Both the position numbers and the translations under genes were made by a program. The notes below the pieces were generated by a model. That model made no database searches and had not been told where the DNA came from. It saw only the letters and a program-made list of their open reading frames with translations. Below are positions 43,903 through 52,547 of a stretch of 64,000 nt of DNA, piece by piece. The DNA is from Mycobacterium conspicuum (lineage in GTDB: Bacteria; Actinomycetota; Actinomycetes; Mycobacteriales; Mycobacteriaceae): contig NZ_AP022613.1 of the NCBI RefSeq assembly GCF_010730195.1, positions 806,001 through 870,000 of the forward strand, read 5' to 3'. The number at the start of each line of letters is the position of its first letter. The first letter of the stretch is position 1.

Positions 43903-45393
43903 GTGAAAGTTCTGCTAGCACAGGCACTTCTGGGAGCAATGTTCGCTGTCGCCGCCGCTTCGAAGCTGGCGGATCGTGACGGGGCGCGGCGGGCAATCGC
44001 AGCCGTCGGGGTTCCGCGCCGGACCGCGGCGGTCGTGGGTTGGGGGCTGGCCTGCGCCGAGTTCGCAGTCGCACTGGCACTGCTCGCGGGAGTGTGGCTC
44101 GCGGGACGGGCGACCGGGTACTCGGCCGTCGCCGCCACGGTGGCGTTGGTCATGCTCACCGGGTTCAGCGCGGTGGTGCTGGCGAGCCTGGCCCGCGGCC
44201 GGGCGCTCGAATGCCACTGCTTCGGCCGGCTGTCATCGGGACCGGCGGGCTGGTCAACGCTGGCCAGGAACGCGTTCTTCGCGGCGCTGGCCGTGTTCGT
44301 CGCGCTGCATGGTCACTTCGGCGGGCCGCTGGCCGCTATCGCGATCGCCATGCTGGCGCTGTGGCTGGGGCCGGCGTTGTACGCGCGCTGGACCGCACGC
44401 CCGGGCGCCCCGGCGGCCGACCTGGCATTGCCCGACCGGGCGGGGCACATCTGGACCCTGGACCGGCTGCAAGAGGACCGCCGACCGCTGGTTCTGGTCT
44501 TCAGCCAACCGGGATGCGGCGCTTGCGATGCCCTGCTGCCCGAGGTCCTCGGCTGGCAGCGCGACCTGCCCGGGCGCATCACCGTCGCGGTGATCAATGC
44601 CGGTGCGGCGAGCGACGCGGTGCCGCTGGAGCTCGTCGACGAGCGTCGGGCCGCGTTCGCCGCCTATCACATCACCGCTACGCCCAGCGCGGTCCTCATC
44701 GACGCCGGCCGCAGGCTGGACGCGGCGAGCGGGGCCGGACCCATCCGCGAACTCGTCGACCGCGCGGTGCGGCTTTCTACGCAGAGCACGTTCACCCGGC
44801 GCGGCCTGCTGCGTCGTGCGTCGGCCGGCTTGGCCTCGGCCGGCGTTCTTCCCGTCGCCGCGGCGTGCGCAGCAGATCACCCGAGCAACGCCAAAGCCCT
44901 TCAGGTCGAGGACGTTTGGATGTGCGAGCAGACCTTCGCGCTGTGCACCACCGCGCCGTGCGTGCCCTCGCCCACCGATCCCACCATTTCGGTGTGCGAT
45001 TGCGTCGTCGTCAACGGCAACTCGATCGGATCGAAAAACTGCACCGAACGGGCGCAATCCGGCAGCAAGATCCGGTCGGCCTTCTCGACGGTCAACATCA
45101 ACACCAACTTCGCGGTGCTCAGCTGCCCGTCCGCGGCGCCCTGGGCGAACTGCCTCGACGTGGAATGCGAGATCGATCCCCGCAACCCGGCCCGCGCCAA
45201 GTGCCAGTGCGTGACGGTGAAAACCGGCCCGTCGATCACGTTCGGCGGCGGCTGCGACACCGCCACCTGCACCTCGACGATCTGGTCGGCCGCCAGCCCG
45301 GAGATGTATCAGGCCGGCATGCGGCAGCTCCGAACGGCGATGGATCGGGTGGGCAAGCCGGTCACCTTTCCCCCGCCCTGCCCCGCGAAATAG
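43903..45393 (+). CDS. MauE-thioredoxin-Cys-rich fusion protein
   Basis: 496 residues from GTG 43903, with GGAGG close upstream. Part 1 (about 1-162) has four to five membrane helices and the MauE mark C104-H-C106-FG. Part 2 (about 168-290) is a TlpA/MauD-like thioredoxin fold with C205-G-A-C208. Part 3 begins with a Tat-like internal segment RRGLLRRASAGLASAGVLP (about 299-318) and continues as an exported Cys-rich domain with 14 Cys, including two copies of C-x4-C-x11-C-x-C-x12/14-C (C348-C380 and C417-C451). MauE and MauD mature methylamine dehydrogenase by handling disulfides; here the electron relay appears fused to its own Cys-rich client. It is 30 bp after a VWA gene, probably in the same transcript. 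Function is inferred. Confidence 0.88.
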   Translation: MKVLLAQALLGAMFAVAAASKLADRDGARRAIAAVGVPRRTAAVVGWGLACAEFAVALALLAGVWLAGRATGYSAVAATVALVMLTGFSAVVLASLARGRALECHCFGRLSSGPAGWSTLARNAFFAALAVFVALHGHFGGPLAAIAIAMLALWLGPALYARWTARPGAPAADLALPDRAGHIWTLDRLQEDRRPLVLVFSQPGCGACDALLPEVLGWQRDLPGRITVAVINAGAASDAVPLELVDERRAAFAAYHITATPSAVLIDAGRRLDAASGAGPIRELVDRAVRLSTQSTFTRRGLLRRASAGLASAGVLPVAAACAADHPSNAKALQVEDVWMCEQTFALCTTAPCVPSPTDPTISVCDCVVVNGNSIGSKNCTERAQSGSKIRSAFSTVNINTNFAVLSCPSAAPWANCLDVECEIDPRNPARAKCQCVTVKTGPSITFGGGCDTATCTSTIWSAASPEMYQAGMRQLRTAMDRVGKPVTFPPPCPAK

Positions 45394-45404
45394 GGGAAGA
45401 GCGG

Positions 45405-46388
45405 CTAAGTCGGCAGCCGTCGATTGATCAACAGCGACAACCCCGCGGCGACGATCGCGGCGATGACGCCGAGGCGCAGCCATCCCGCGCTCCCGGGGCC
45501 CGGCACGATGCGGTACCCGATCTCGTTCTCGATGGCGTTGTAGCTCTTGTTCAGTTCGTCAATGTTGGTGGCGGAGTAGGACTTTCCGCCGGACAGCTTG
45601 GCGACGTTCTTCATCTGATCCGTCGACACCGGGACGGCGACGCGTTGCCCGTTCATGACGATGTCGCCGTTCTTGGTGCCGAAGGCGATCGTCGAGATGG
45701 GCACCCCGTGATCCTTGGCCAAGCGCGACGCCGTGAAGACACCGTCGTGCGGATCGTTGGGGTCGGTGGGCCGGTTCTCCCCGCCGTCGGACAGCAGCAC
45801 GATGCGCGCCGGCGGCGGCGTGTCGCCACCGGCCACGGCGGTGGCTTCGATCGCGTGCAGGGCGGTGAAGATGGCCTCGCCGGTCGCGGTGCCGTCGCCG
45901 AATTGCAGGTTCTTTAACGCCTCGGTGGTCGCCTGGTGTTGCGGGGTCGGGGGGACCAGCAGGTAGGGCGTGCCGGCGAACCCGACCAGGCCGAGGTTGA
46001 TGCCGGGCGTCAGCTGCTTGGCGAATTGGGTGGCGGCGTCCTCGGCGGCCTTGAGCCGGGTGGGGGCGACGTCGGTGGACCGCATGGAATTGGACATGTC
46101 GATCACCAGCATGATGACGGCGCGGTTGCGCGGGATGCGCATGTCATGGGTGGGGGTGGCCAGCGCCACGGTGAGCAGTAACAGGGCGAGCAGCGACACG
46201 GCGATCGGGAGATGCCGCCACGGCGACTGCGGGACCGGGGCCTCGGTGAACCGGTGCAGGCGGCGCCGGCGGCGGGCCTGGACGGCGACGTACACGCCGA
46301 GCAGCGCCAGCGGCACCACGGCGAACAGCAGCATGCCCGGGCGTTGAAACCCGTACAGCGGCAGTGGGCCGATTCCGGGAAGCGACAC
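45405..46388 (-). CDS. Membrane VWA-domain protein, second Rv1481-like paralogue
   Basis: 327 residues from GTG 46388, with AAGG 8 nt upstream; an upstream GTG at 46397 is possible. Architecture equals the gene at 42865: N-terminal helices, RNRAVIMLVIDMSNSM (MIDAS D-x-S-x-S), VWA core with LLSDGGENRPTDPND, and a C-terminal helix ending NRRLPT. It converges on the MauE-thioredoxin gene (11-bp gap), so two VWA proteins flank that gene on opposite strands. Binding partners are unknown. Confidence 0.91.
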   Translation of the reverse strand: MSLPGIGPLPLYGFQRPGMLLFAVVPLALLGVYVAVQARRRRRLHRFTEAPVPQSPWRHLPIAVSLLALLLLTVALATPTHDMRIPRNRAVIMLVIDMSNSMRSTDVAPTRLKAAEDAATQFAKQLTPGINLGLVGFAGTPYLLVPPTPQHQATTEALKNLQFGDGTATGEAIFTALHAIEATAVAGGDTPPPARIVLLSDGGENRPTDPNDPHDGVFTASRLAKDHGVPISTIAFGTKNGDIVMNGQRVAVPVSTDQMKNVAKLSGGKSYSATNIDELNKSYNAIENEIGYRIVPGPGSAGWLRLGVIAAIVAAGLSLLINRRLPT

Positions 46389-46488
46389 TCGGCACACCTT
46401 CCCGTTGACAGCGTTGACTACGACCGGCGGACGCTGCCGCCAGTAAAGAGCAGTCTCGTTGGTCCGTCAAACGCGGCCGGTCGCGCGC

Positions 46489-47781
46489 CTACTCGCGCCG
46501 CAGCCGCGACTCCACGAACCGTTCCAGCTGCTCCCACTCGCGTACCGCTGCGGCGTACGGCGGCGACGGCCTGCTCACCGAGTCGGGCTCCAGCACGCAG
46601 GCCACCAGCTTGCCCAGCGGCCGACTCGGTTCCAGCGTCTTGTCCACGGTGCTTTCCTCGGAGTAGTCGCCGATGTCGCGCAGCAGCTCGACGGCCAGCT
46701 CGAGCTGGTCCTTATCCACGGCGTCGGGCCCGTCGGCGAAATCGTCGGCCAGCCCGCTGAGCACGTAGATGTTGTCGTCGGTGATGTCGACGGTCAGTGA
46801 GCCGTCGGTGGCGGCGGTGCGGATGTCGTCGTAGGTGCTCAGGTCCGACAGGTCGTGGTCGTGTTCGTCGGCGAGGTAGCGCGCCAGCGCCCGCTCGGAG
46901 CTGAACACGCTGATCCGGCCGTTGCGGCCCAAAAAGATCGGATCGTCGTCCAGGTAGCAGCGCAGCGTGTAGAAGGTGCCGGAGTCGGTCATGATCCGGA
47001 TCGGGTCGATGCCCACCTGCAGCCAGAAGTCCTCTTCGCTGCCCAGGACGACGGTGTCGCCCTCGGCGCGGGCGTCGTCTTCTTCTTGGTCGTCTTCGTC
47101 GTCTTGGTCCGCCGTGTCCTCGGGCTCCTCCGTGGCTTCGGCGGCGTCCGTCTCTTCGGGCTCTTCGGGCTCTTCGGGTTCTTCGCGCTCCTCGGCCAGC
47201 TCGTCGGCGGCCTTGGCGGCGGCGTCGGCGTCGACGTCGGGCGTGCTGATGATCTCGTCGATCGCGCTGAGCACGTCGTCCCAGCCTCGCCCGATGATCG
47301 CGGCGATCGCATTCCAGCGCTTCTGGCCGGCCTTGCCGGTGAAGTGGTCGACGCCGCCGGACACCGTGCCCAGGTCCGGATTGCCGTTGAAGAACTTCGA
47401 CACCGCCGACAGCTCGCATACCGATCCGATGGAAGCCACGATCGCCAGCGTGCCCGCCAGCGCGTTCACCGACTCCTCGGTCGGCTTCTCGGCCACCAGC
47501 TCCTCAACGGCGACGAGGTCGAACTCCTTGTCCTTCGCCGGTTCGAAGGTGTGCGCGTGGGCGGTGGTCAGGTCGGCCCATGCCGGGTGGTCGACGAGAT
47601 CGTTATCGGAATCGACACGGACGAATGCCACCAGGTCAGCGACGGTCTCGAAGCCGTACAGGTCCTCATCCTTGCCCAGGAACGCCTCCCATTCGTCCCC
47701 GGCGTCGCGCCACCGAGGCGCCCACACGGTGTAGCGGTCACCAGCGGACAGGCTCAGGCGGATGGGTACGAGGTCGGCCAT
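46489..47781 (-). CDS. Conserved mycobacterial protein with acidic low-complexity region (Rv3311-like)
   Basis: 430 residues from ATG 47781; the frame stays open to 48291 but that part overlaps sapM. The N-terminal part (DLVPIRLSLSAGDRYTVWAP) and the C-terminal part (DFWLQVGIDPIRIMTDSG) appear to be two related globular regions joined by a Glu/Asp-rich segment of about 50 residues (near 47040-47210; EEREEPEEPEEPEETDAAE). There is no signal peptide or membrane helix. M. tuberculosis Rv3311 is the positional equivalent. Function is unknown. It lies 62 bp after sapM on the same strand. Confidence 0.88.
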   Translation of the reverse strand: MADLVPIRLSLSAGDRYTVWAPRWRDAGDEWEAFLGKDEDLYGFETVADLVAFVRVDSDNDLVDHPAWADLTTAHAHTFEPAKDKEFDLVAVEELVAEKPTEESVNALAGTLAIVASIGSVCELSAVSKFFNGNPDLGTVSGGVDHFTGKAGQKRWNAIAAIIGRGWDDVLSAIDEIISTPDVDADAAAKAADELAEEREEPEEPEEPEETDAAEATEEPEDTADQDDEDDQEEDDARAEGDTVVLGSEEDFWLQVGIDPIRIMTDSGTFYTLRCYLDDDPIFLGRNGRISVFSSERALARYLADEHDHDLSDLSTYDDIRTAATDGSLTVDITDDNIYVLSGLADDFADGPDAVDKDQLELAVELLRDIGDYSEESTVDKTLEPSRPLGKLVACVLEPDSVSRPSPPYAAAVREWEQLERFVESRLRRE

Positions 47782-47843
47782 GCGGCACACAATAGCGACG
47801 GCTTGGCCCCGGCGACGATGCGGTCCGCCCGGTCCGGTAGCGG

Positions 47844-48686
47844 TTACGCGCTCCAAATGCTGGCGATTGGGGAGGCGGTCGCCGCCTTGCCCGTCTTGGG
47901 TAGCCCGTACATCTGCTCGAGCGTGGACAGCACGTTGTAGTGGGTGATCGGTTCGCTGTAGCTGCCCGGCTGCACGTGGGCGCCGTAGATCACCGTGGGG
48001 ATCTGATTGCGGGGTCCGTCGTCGTCCTCGTCCCACGTCAGGATCAGCAGGCTGTTGTTGGCGCGGGCCCAGTTGGCGTAGCCGACGAGCTGGCGGTTCA
48101 GCCAGGCGTCGCCCGCGGCGACCGAGCCGTCGTGCATGTTGTTGTCGTTGTTGGGAATGACGAACGACACCGTCGGCAGGTTGGCGTAGTTGCCCATCGG
48201 AAACGCCGAGAACGGCACCGAGTTCGCCGGCGGCACATTGGTGAAGTTCGCCCACGGCACGTGCTTGCGGGCGTACTTGCCCGCGCTGCACACCGGCGAT
48301 CCGACGGCCGGCAGGTCTTCGGCATAGCCAACGAATGTGTAACCGGCAGAAAGCAATTCGGAGGCCAGGTTGGGTGCGGCGCCGGCGTTCACCGGGCAGG
48401 AGTCCTTGGTCAGGCCGAAGGTGTCGCCCGCGAACAGCGCGAGGTAGTTCGGCTCGCTGGGGTGCGCCTCGGCGAACGACTGCGTCATCAGTGCGCCGCC
48501 GGCGGCCAGCGCGTTGATGAAGGGCGCGGACTTGTTGCCGATGATGTTGCCGCGGTTCTCCTCGACCACGATCACCACGTGCGACGGGGTCGGCAGCACC
48601 CCCGCGGCCAGCACCCGAGGGGGCACGGGGCAGGCCAGCGCAACCAGCGCCAACAACGCCGCTCCGAAGATCCGCAGGCCTCGCAC
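47844..48686 (-). CDS. sapM: Secreted acid phosphatase SapM-like
   Basis: 280 residues from GTG 48686; no strong Shine-Dalgarno is visible. Signal peptide about residues 1-28 (LLALVALACPVPPRVLA). The phosphoesterase (phospholipase-C/AcpA-like) core shows HVVIVVEENRGNIIGN, SEPNYLALFAG and LILTWDEDDDG. In M. tuberculosis SapM (Rv3310) dephosphorylates phosphatidylinositol-3-phosphate and blocks phagosome maturation; family metal/active-site residues Glu-Asn in EENR and Asp in WDED are kept. It lies upstream of the Rv3311-like gene and divergent from upp. Confidence 0.92.
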   Translation of the reverse strand: MRGLRIFGAALLALVALACPVPPRVLAAGVLPTPSHVVIVVEENRGNIIGNKSAPFINALAAGGALMTQSFAEAHPSEPNYLALFAGDTFGLTKDSCPVNAGAAPNLASELLSAGYTFVGYAEDLPAVGSPVCSAGKYARKHVPWANFTNVPPANSVPFSAFPMGNYANLPTVSFVIPNNDNNMHDGSVAAGDAWLNRQLVGYANWARANNSLLILTWDEDDDGPRNQIPTVIYGAHVQPGSYSEPITHYNVLSTLEQMYGLPKTGKAATASPIASIWSA

Positions 48687-48779
48687 CGGGGGAGTATATG
48701 AACGGATTTCGGCGACCGGCGGGACGGGCGCACGCGTGTCAGCGCAGCGAGCCCCGATTGTTATATAGGGTCAAAGCCC

Positions 48780-49403
48780 ATGGACGTGAGCGTCATCGAC
48801 CACCCGCTGGTCGCCGCGCGGCTCACTGTGCTGCGCGACGAGCGCACCGACAATGCGGTCTTCCGGGCCGCGCTGCGGGAACTGACGTCGATGCTGGTCT
48901 ACGAGGCCACCCGGGACGCCCCGCGTGCGCCGGTCCCAATCCGTACGCCGATGGCCGAGACGGTCGGATCGCGGCTGGCCAAACCACCCTTGCTGGTTCC
49001 GGTGCTGCGCGCCGGCCTGGGCATGGTCTACGAGGCGCATGCCGTGATTCCGGAGTCCCGCGTCGGATTCGTCGGCGTGGCCCGCGACGAGGACACCGCG
49101 CGACCGGTGCCGTATCTGGAGTCGCTGCCCGACGATCTGAGCGATCTGCCCGTGATGGTTCTCGACCCGATGGTGGCCACCGGCGGGTCGATCACGTACA
49201 CCATTGAGCTGTTGCTGCGCCGCGGCGCGACGGACATCACCGTGCTCTGTGTGGTGGCCGCGCCGGAAGGCCTTGCGGCGCTTGAGAAGACAGCACCGAA
49301 CGTGCGGGTTTTCACCGCCGCCGTCGACGACGGCCTGAACGAGATTTTCTACATCGTCCCGGGCCTCGGCGACGCCGGCGACCGGCAGTTCGGGCCGCGC
49401 TAG
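48780..49403 (+). CDS. upp: Uracil phosphoribosyltransferase
   Basis: 207 residues from ATG 48780, same length as M. tuberculosis Upp (Rv3309c). It makes UMP from uracil and PRPP. The PRPP loop is MVLDPMVATGGSITYTIELL, and the uracil-binding C-terminus ends GLGDAGDRQFG. It salvages the uracil released by the cdd-deoA pathway. The stop shares CTAG (49400-49403) with the convergent pmmB stop. Confidence 0.97.
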   Translation: MDVSVIDHPLVAARLTVLRDERTDNAVFRAALRELTSMLVYEATRDAPRAPVPIRTPMAETVGSRLAKPPLLVPVLRAGLGMVYEAHAVIPESRVGFVGVARDEDTARPVPYLESLPDDLSDLPVMVLDPMVATGGSITYTIELLLRRGATDITVLCVVAAPEGLAALEKTAPNVRVFTAAVDDGLNEIFYIVPGLGDAGDRQFGPR

Positions 49404-50986
49404 TTCAACCGGCGCCGCATCTCGGCGACCAGCTCGTCGCGCAGCGCCGCCGCACGATCCCGGGTGCGGCCCAGCTCGCCGGTCACCGCGCACCGAACCT
49501 CGGTGTAGCACTTCAGCTTTGGCTCAGTGCCCGACGGCCGCACCACCGCCCTGACCGACGTGTCGTCGTCGCCGCCGGTGAAGATCAACGCGTCGGTGAT
49601 ATCGGTGGTCTCGACGTCGAAGCCCGCCAGGCGTTCGGGCGGGGCCGCGCGAAGCCGCCGCATCACATCCTCGGCCTCCTGCGGGTCGGCGAGCCGACGC
49701 GACAGGGCGGCGACGTCGTGCACGCCGTGCCGGCGGGCGAGTTCGTCGAGCGCCTCGGGCACCGAACGGCCCTGCTCCTTGAGCGCCGCCACCAGGTCGC
49801 ACACCAGCACCGCCGCGCTGATGCCGTCCTTGTCGCGCACGGCGGCGGGATCGACGCAGTGTCCGATCGCTTCCTCGTAGGCGTACACCAGCGTGCCGGG
49901 CTGGTCTGCATCGGCACGCGCCAGCCATTTGAAGCCGGTGAGCGTCTCGACGTGGGTGGCGCCGTGGTGTGCGGCGATCGCCGCCAGCATGCGCGAGGAC
50001 ACCACGGTGCTGGCCACGACGGGGTTCTCGGATTTCTCATGCGCCAAGATGTAATCGCCGAGCAGCCAACCGGTTTCGTCGCCGGACAGCATCCGCCAAC
50101 CCGACACCGTCGGTATCCCGACCGCGCATCGGTCGGCGTCGGGATCCAGCGCGATCGCGACGTCGGCGCGGGTGTCCGCGGCCAGCGTCAGCAGCGCGTC
50201 GGTGGCTCCCGGTTCTTCCGGGTTGGGAAACGCGACGGTGGGAAAGTCGGGGTCCGGCGCGAACTGCGCCCCGACAGTGTGGACCTGTTCGAAGCCGGCG
50301 CGATGCAACGCCTCGACGGCCACGGCGCCACCCACGCCGTGCAGCGGTGTCAGCGCTATCCTCAACGAGCGCACCGGCCGGTCCGATCGTCGCACCCCGG
50401 CTGCGCGCTCGATGTAGTCCTGGATGAGGGTGGCTTCGGCGGGGTGAACGGGCTGGCAAGCGATTTCGTCGGCGAAAGGCGCAGCGGCCATTGCGCTTTC
50501 GATCTCGCGGTCGGTGGGGGAGATGATCTGCAGCCCGCCGTCGACGTACACCTTGTACCCGTTGTCGCCGCGCGGATTGTGCGAGGCGGTGATCTGTATC
50601 CCGGCGGCCGCACCCGTGTGACGAACCGCGAAGGCCACCACCGGCGTGGGCACCGGACCGGGCAGCAGAAGAACCGAAAAGCCTTCGGCGGCAAGAACTT
50701 CAGCCGCCGCGGTGGCAAAGGCCGCCGAGCCGTGCCGGGCATCGCGCCCGACGACCACCAGCGACCCCACCCGGTCTCCGAGCACCCGCGCCACCGCCCA
50801 GGTCGCCCGCAGCACCACCGCGACGTTCATCGCGTCCGGTCCGCCGCGCACCGGCCCGCGCAATCCCGCCGTGCCGAACACCAGTGGCCGGGCGAACCGC
50901 GCCGTGAGTTCTCCCGCATCGCACGCGGCGAGCTCGGCGGCCGTCTGCGGGTCGGGATCGTGCGCGATCCACTCCTCGGGTGTCAC
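49400..50986 (-). CDS. pmmB: Phosphomannomutase / phosphopentomutase-like alpha-D-phosphohexomutase
   Basis: 528 residues from GTG 50986. The phosphoserine loop is GIQITASHNPRGDNGYKVY, the metal loop ALDPDADRCAVG and the sugar loop TLTGFKWLARAD with YAYEEAIGHCVDP; the C-terminal phosphate-binding loop is VRPSGTEPKLK. M. tuberculosis Rv3308 is called PmmB, but its location beside purine and pyrimidine salvage genes and downstream of punA (13-bp gap) suggests that ribose-/deoxyribose-1-phosphate interconversion could be the actual role. This is inference from context. Confidence 0.94.
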   Translation of the reverse strand: MTPEEWIAHDPDPQTAAELAACDAGELTARFARPLVFGTAGLRGPVRGGPDAMNVAVVLRATWAVARVLGDRVGSLVVVGRDARHGSAAFATAAAEVLAAEGFSVLLLPGPVPTPVVAFAVRHTGAAAGIQITASHNPRGDNGYKVYVDGGLQIISPTDREIESAMAAAPFADEIACQPVHPAEATLIQDYIERAAGVRRSDRPVRSLRIALTPLHGVGGAVAVEALHRAGFEQVHTVGAQFAPDPDFPTVAFPNPEEPGATDALLTLAADTRADVAIALDPDADRCAVGIPTVSGWRMLSGDETGWLLGDYILAHEKSENPVVASTVVSSRMLAAIAAHHGATHVETLTGFKWLARADADQPGTLVYAYEEAIGHCVDPAAVRDKDGISAAVLVCDLVAALKEQGRSVPEALDELARRHGVHDVAALSRRLADPQEAEDVMRRLRAAPPERLAGFDVETTDITDALIFTGGDDDTSVRAVVRPSGTEPKLKCYTEVRCAVTGELGRTRDRAAALRDELVAEMRRRLN

Positions 50987-50999
50987 ACGGGCGATCCCG

Positions 51000-51806
51000 C
51001 TACAACCCTGCTACCACGGAGGCCAGCAGGGTGCCGATCCGCGCCGCCGATGCGGCCCCGACGGCCAGCACATCGGCGTGGCTCAGCGGCGCACCGGTGA
51101 TGCCCGCGGCCAGGTTTGTCACCAGGGATACGGCCAGCACCTCGGCGCCGGCCGCCCGGGCCGCGATGGTTTCGTGCACCGTCGACATGCCCACCAGATC
51201 GGCGCCCAGCGTCCGCAGCATCCGGATCTCCGCCGGCGTCTCGTACTGCGGGCCCGACAGCCCGGCGTAGACACCCTCGGCCAGCGTCGGGTCCAGGTCG
51301 CGGGCGAGCTTGCGCAATCGCGGCGCATACGCGTCGGTCATGTCGACGAACTGCGCGCCGATCAGCGGCGAACGCCCCGTCAGGTTCAGGTGATCGCTAA
51401 TCAAGACCGGCTGACCGACCGCCAGGTCCGGGCGCAGCCCGCCGGCGGCGTTGGTGAGCACGATCACGCGTGCCCCCGCCGCGCAGGCCGCCCGCACCGG
51501 GTGCACCACATGGGTCAGGTCATGCCCCTCGTAGGCGTGCACGCGACCGACCAGAACCAGGACGCGATGCTTGCCGATGCGCACCGACAACAGCTCGCCG
51601 GCGTGCCCGACCGCGGTGGGCGGCCGGAACCCCGGCAGGTTGGCCTGGGGGAGGGCGGCCGTCGGGGCGCCGAACGCGGCGACCGCCGGCGACCATCCCG
51701 ACCCGAGGATGATCGCGGCGTCGTGCCGGTCGACCCCGGTCCGCTCGGCGATCGCTGCTGCGGCCAGCCGCGCGAGTTCGCCGGGGGCGGGCAGGGTTTC
51801 GGCCAC
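51000..51806 (-). CDS. punA: Purine nucleoside phosphorylase
   Basis: 268 residues from GTG 51806, matching M. tuberculosis DeoD/PunA (Rv3307). Phosphate-binding motif IILGSGWSPAV, the VLTNAAGGLRPDLAVGQ signature, SGPQYETPAEIRML with the purine-binding Glu, and MSTVHETIAARAAG are present; this is the trimeric human-like PNP class. It releases purine base and (deoxy)ribose-1-phosphate from (deoxy)inosine or guanosine, downstream of adenosine deaminase. It leads the punA-pmmB operon and is divergent from the cutinase gene (39 bp). Confidence 0.96.
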   Translation of the reverse strand: MAETLPAPGELARLAAAAIAERTGVDRHDAAIILGSGWSPAVAAFGAPTAALPQANLPGFRPPTAVGHAGELLSVRIGKHRVLVLVGRVHAYEGHDLTHVVHPVRAACAAGARVIVLTNAAGGLRPDLAVGQPVLISDHLNLTGRSPLIGAQFVDMTDAYAPRLRKLARDLDPTLAEGVYAGLSGPQYETPAEIRMLRTLGADLVGMSTVHETIAARAAGAEVLAVSLVTNLAAGITGAPLSHADVLAVGAASAARIGTLLASVVAGL

Positions 51807-51845
51807 GGGGGGCAGCTTAGCCCCGCATGTGTCAAGATCTGCCGC

Positions 51846-52502
51846 ATGGGTTTTGCTCGGTGGCCGATCTCGGCTCTCGCTGTTGCCGTATCGGTGGCCA
51901 CGATCATCTGCGGTCCCGCGCCACGGGCACGAGCCGACTGTCCGGACGTCCAACTGATCTTCGCGCGCGGCACCGCCGAGCCGCCCGGTTTGGGCGCCGT
52001 CGGCGACGCGCTGTTCGGCGCGCTGCAGCCCGCGCTCGGCGGCCGCAGCCTCGACAACTACGCGGTGAACTACCCGGCCAGCTACAACTTTCTGACCACC
52101 GCCGACGCCGCCAACGACGCGCGGGACCACATCGGGCAGATGGCCGACCAGTGCCCGCGGACGCGGCTGGTGCTCGGCGGCTTCTCGCAGGGCGCGGCCG
52201 CGGTGTCGATGCTCGCGGGGGTGCCGCCGCTGGGGAACACCATCGGCAATTTCGGATCGGCCCCCGCGCTGGATCCCGGTCTAGCGAACAAGATCGCCGC
52301 CGTCGCGGTGTTCGGGAACCCCGGCAACCGGTTCAACACGCCCCTGTCCTCGGCGGGCCAGTTCGCCGGCCGTGCCATCGACCTGTGCAGCCCGGGTGAC
52401 CCGATCTGCGTCGTGGGCGGTCGCGACCGCGATGCCCACCACGAATACGAAGCACCGCCGTACCCCGGCGAGGCGGCCGGATTCATCGCGGGACGGGCGT
52501 GA
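51846..52502 (+). CDS. Secreted cutinase-family esterase
   Basis: 218 residues from ATG 51846. Signal peptide about residues 1-31 (LAVAVSVATIICGPAPRARA) is followed by the cutinase domain, DCPDVQLIFARGTAEPPGLG. The nucleophile elbow is LVLGGFSQGAAA, the Asp is in CSPGDPICVVGG between paired cysteines, and the His is in DAHHEYEAPPY. It resembles mycobacterial CFP21/Culp proteins, which hydrolyse esters or lipids outside the cell. It sits between punA and amiB1, where M. tuberculosis has no gene, so it was gained here or lost there. Confidence 0.92.
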   Translation: MGFARWPISALAVAVSVATIICGPAPRARADCPDVQLIFARGTAEPPGLGAVGDALFGALQPALGGRSLDNYAVNYPASYNFLTTADAANDARDHIGQMADQCPRTRLVLGGFSQGAAAVSMLAGVPPLGNTIGNFGSAPALDPGLANKIAAVAVFGNPGNRFNTPLSSAGQFAGRAIDLCSPGDPICVVGGRDRDAHHEYEAPPYPGEAAGFIAGRA

Positions 52503-52547
52503 CCCGACTGAATCTCGGTCGCTGCGCCTCGATGAGATACTGCGAAC

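Noticed and set aside
43903..45393. A methylamine dehydrogenase (mau) operon
   Set aside because: No large- or small-subunit dehydrogenase gene or amicyanin is present; only MauE- and MauD-like domains within a fusion.
47040..47210. Repetitive CTCTTCGGG-rich stretch as a DNA repeat element
   Set aside because: It encodes the Glu/Asp/Pro-rich linker of the Rv3311-like protein and needs no other explanation.
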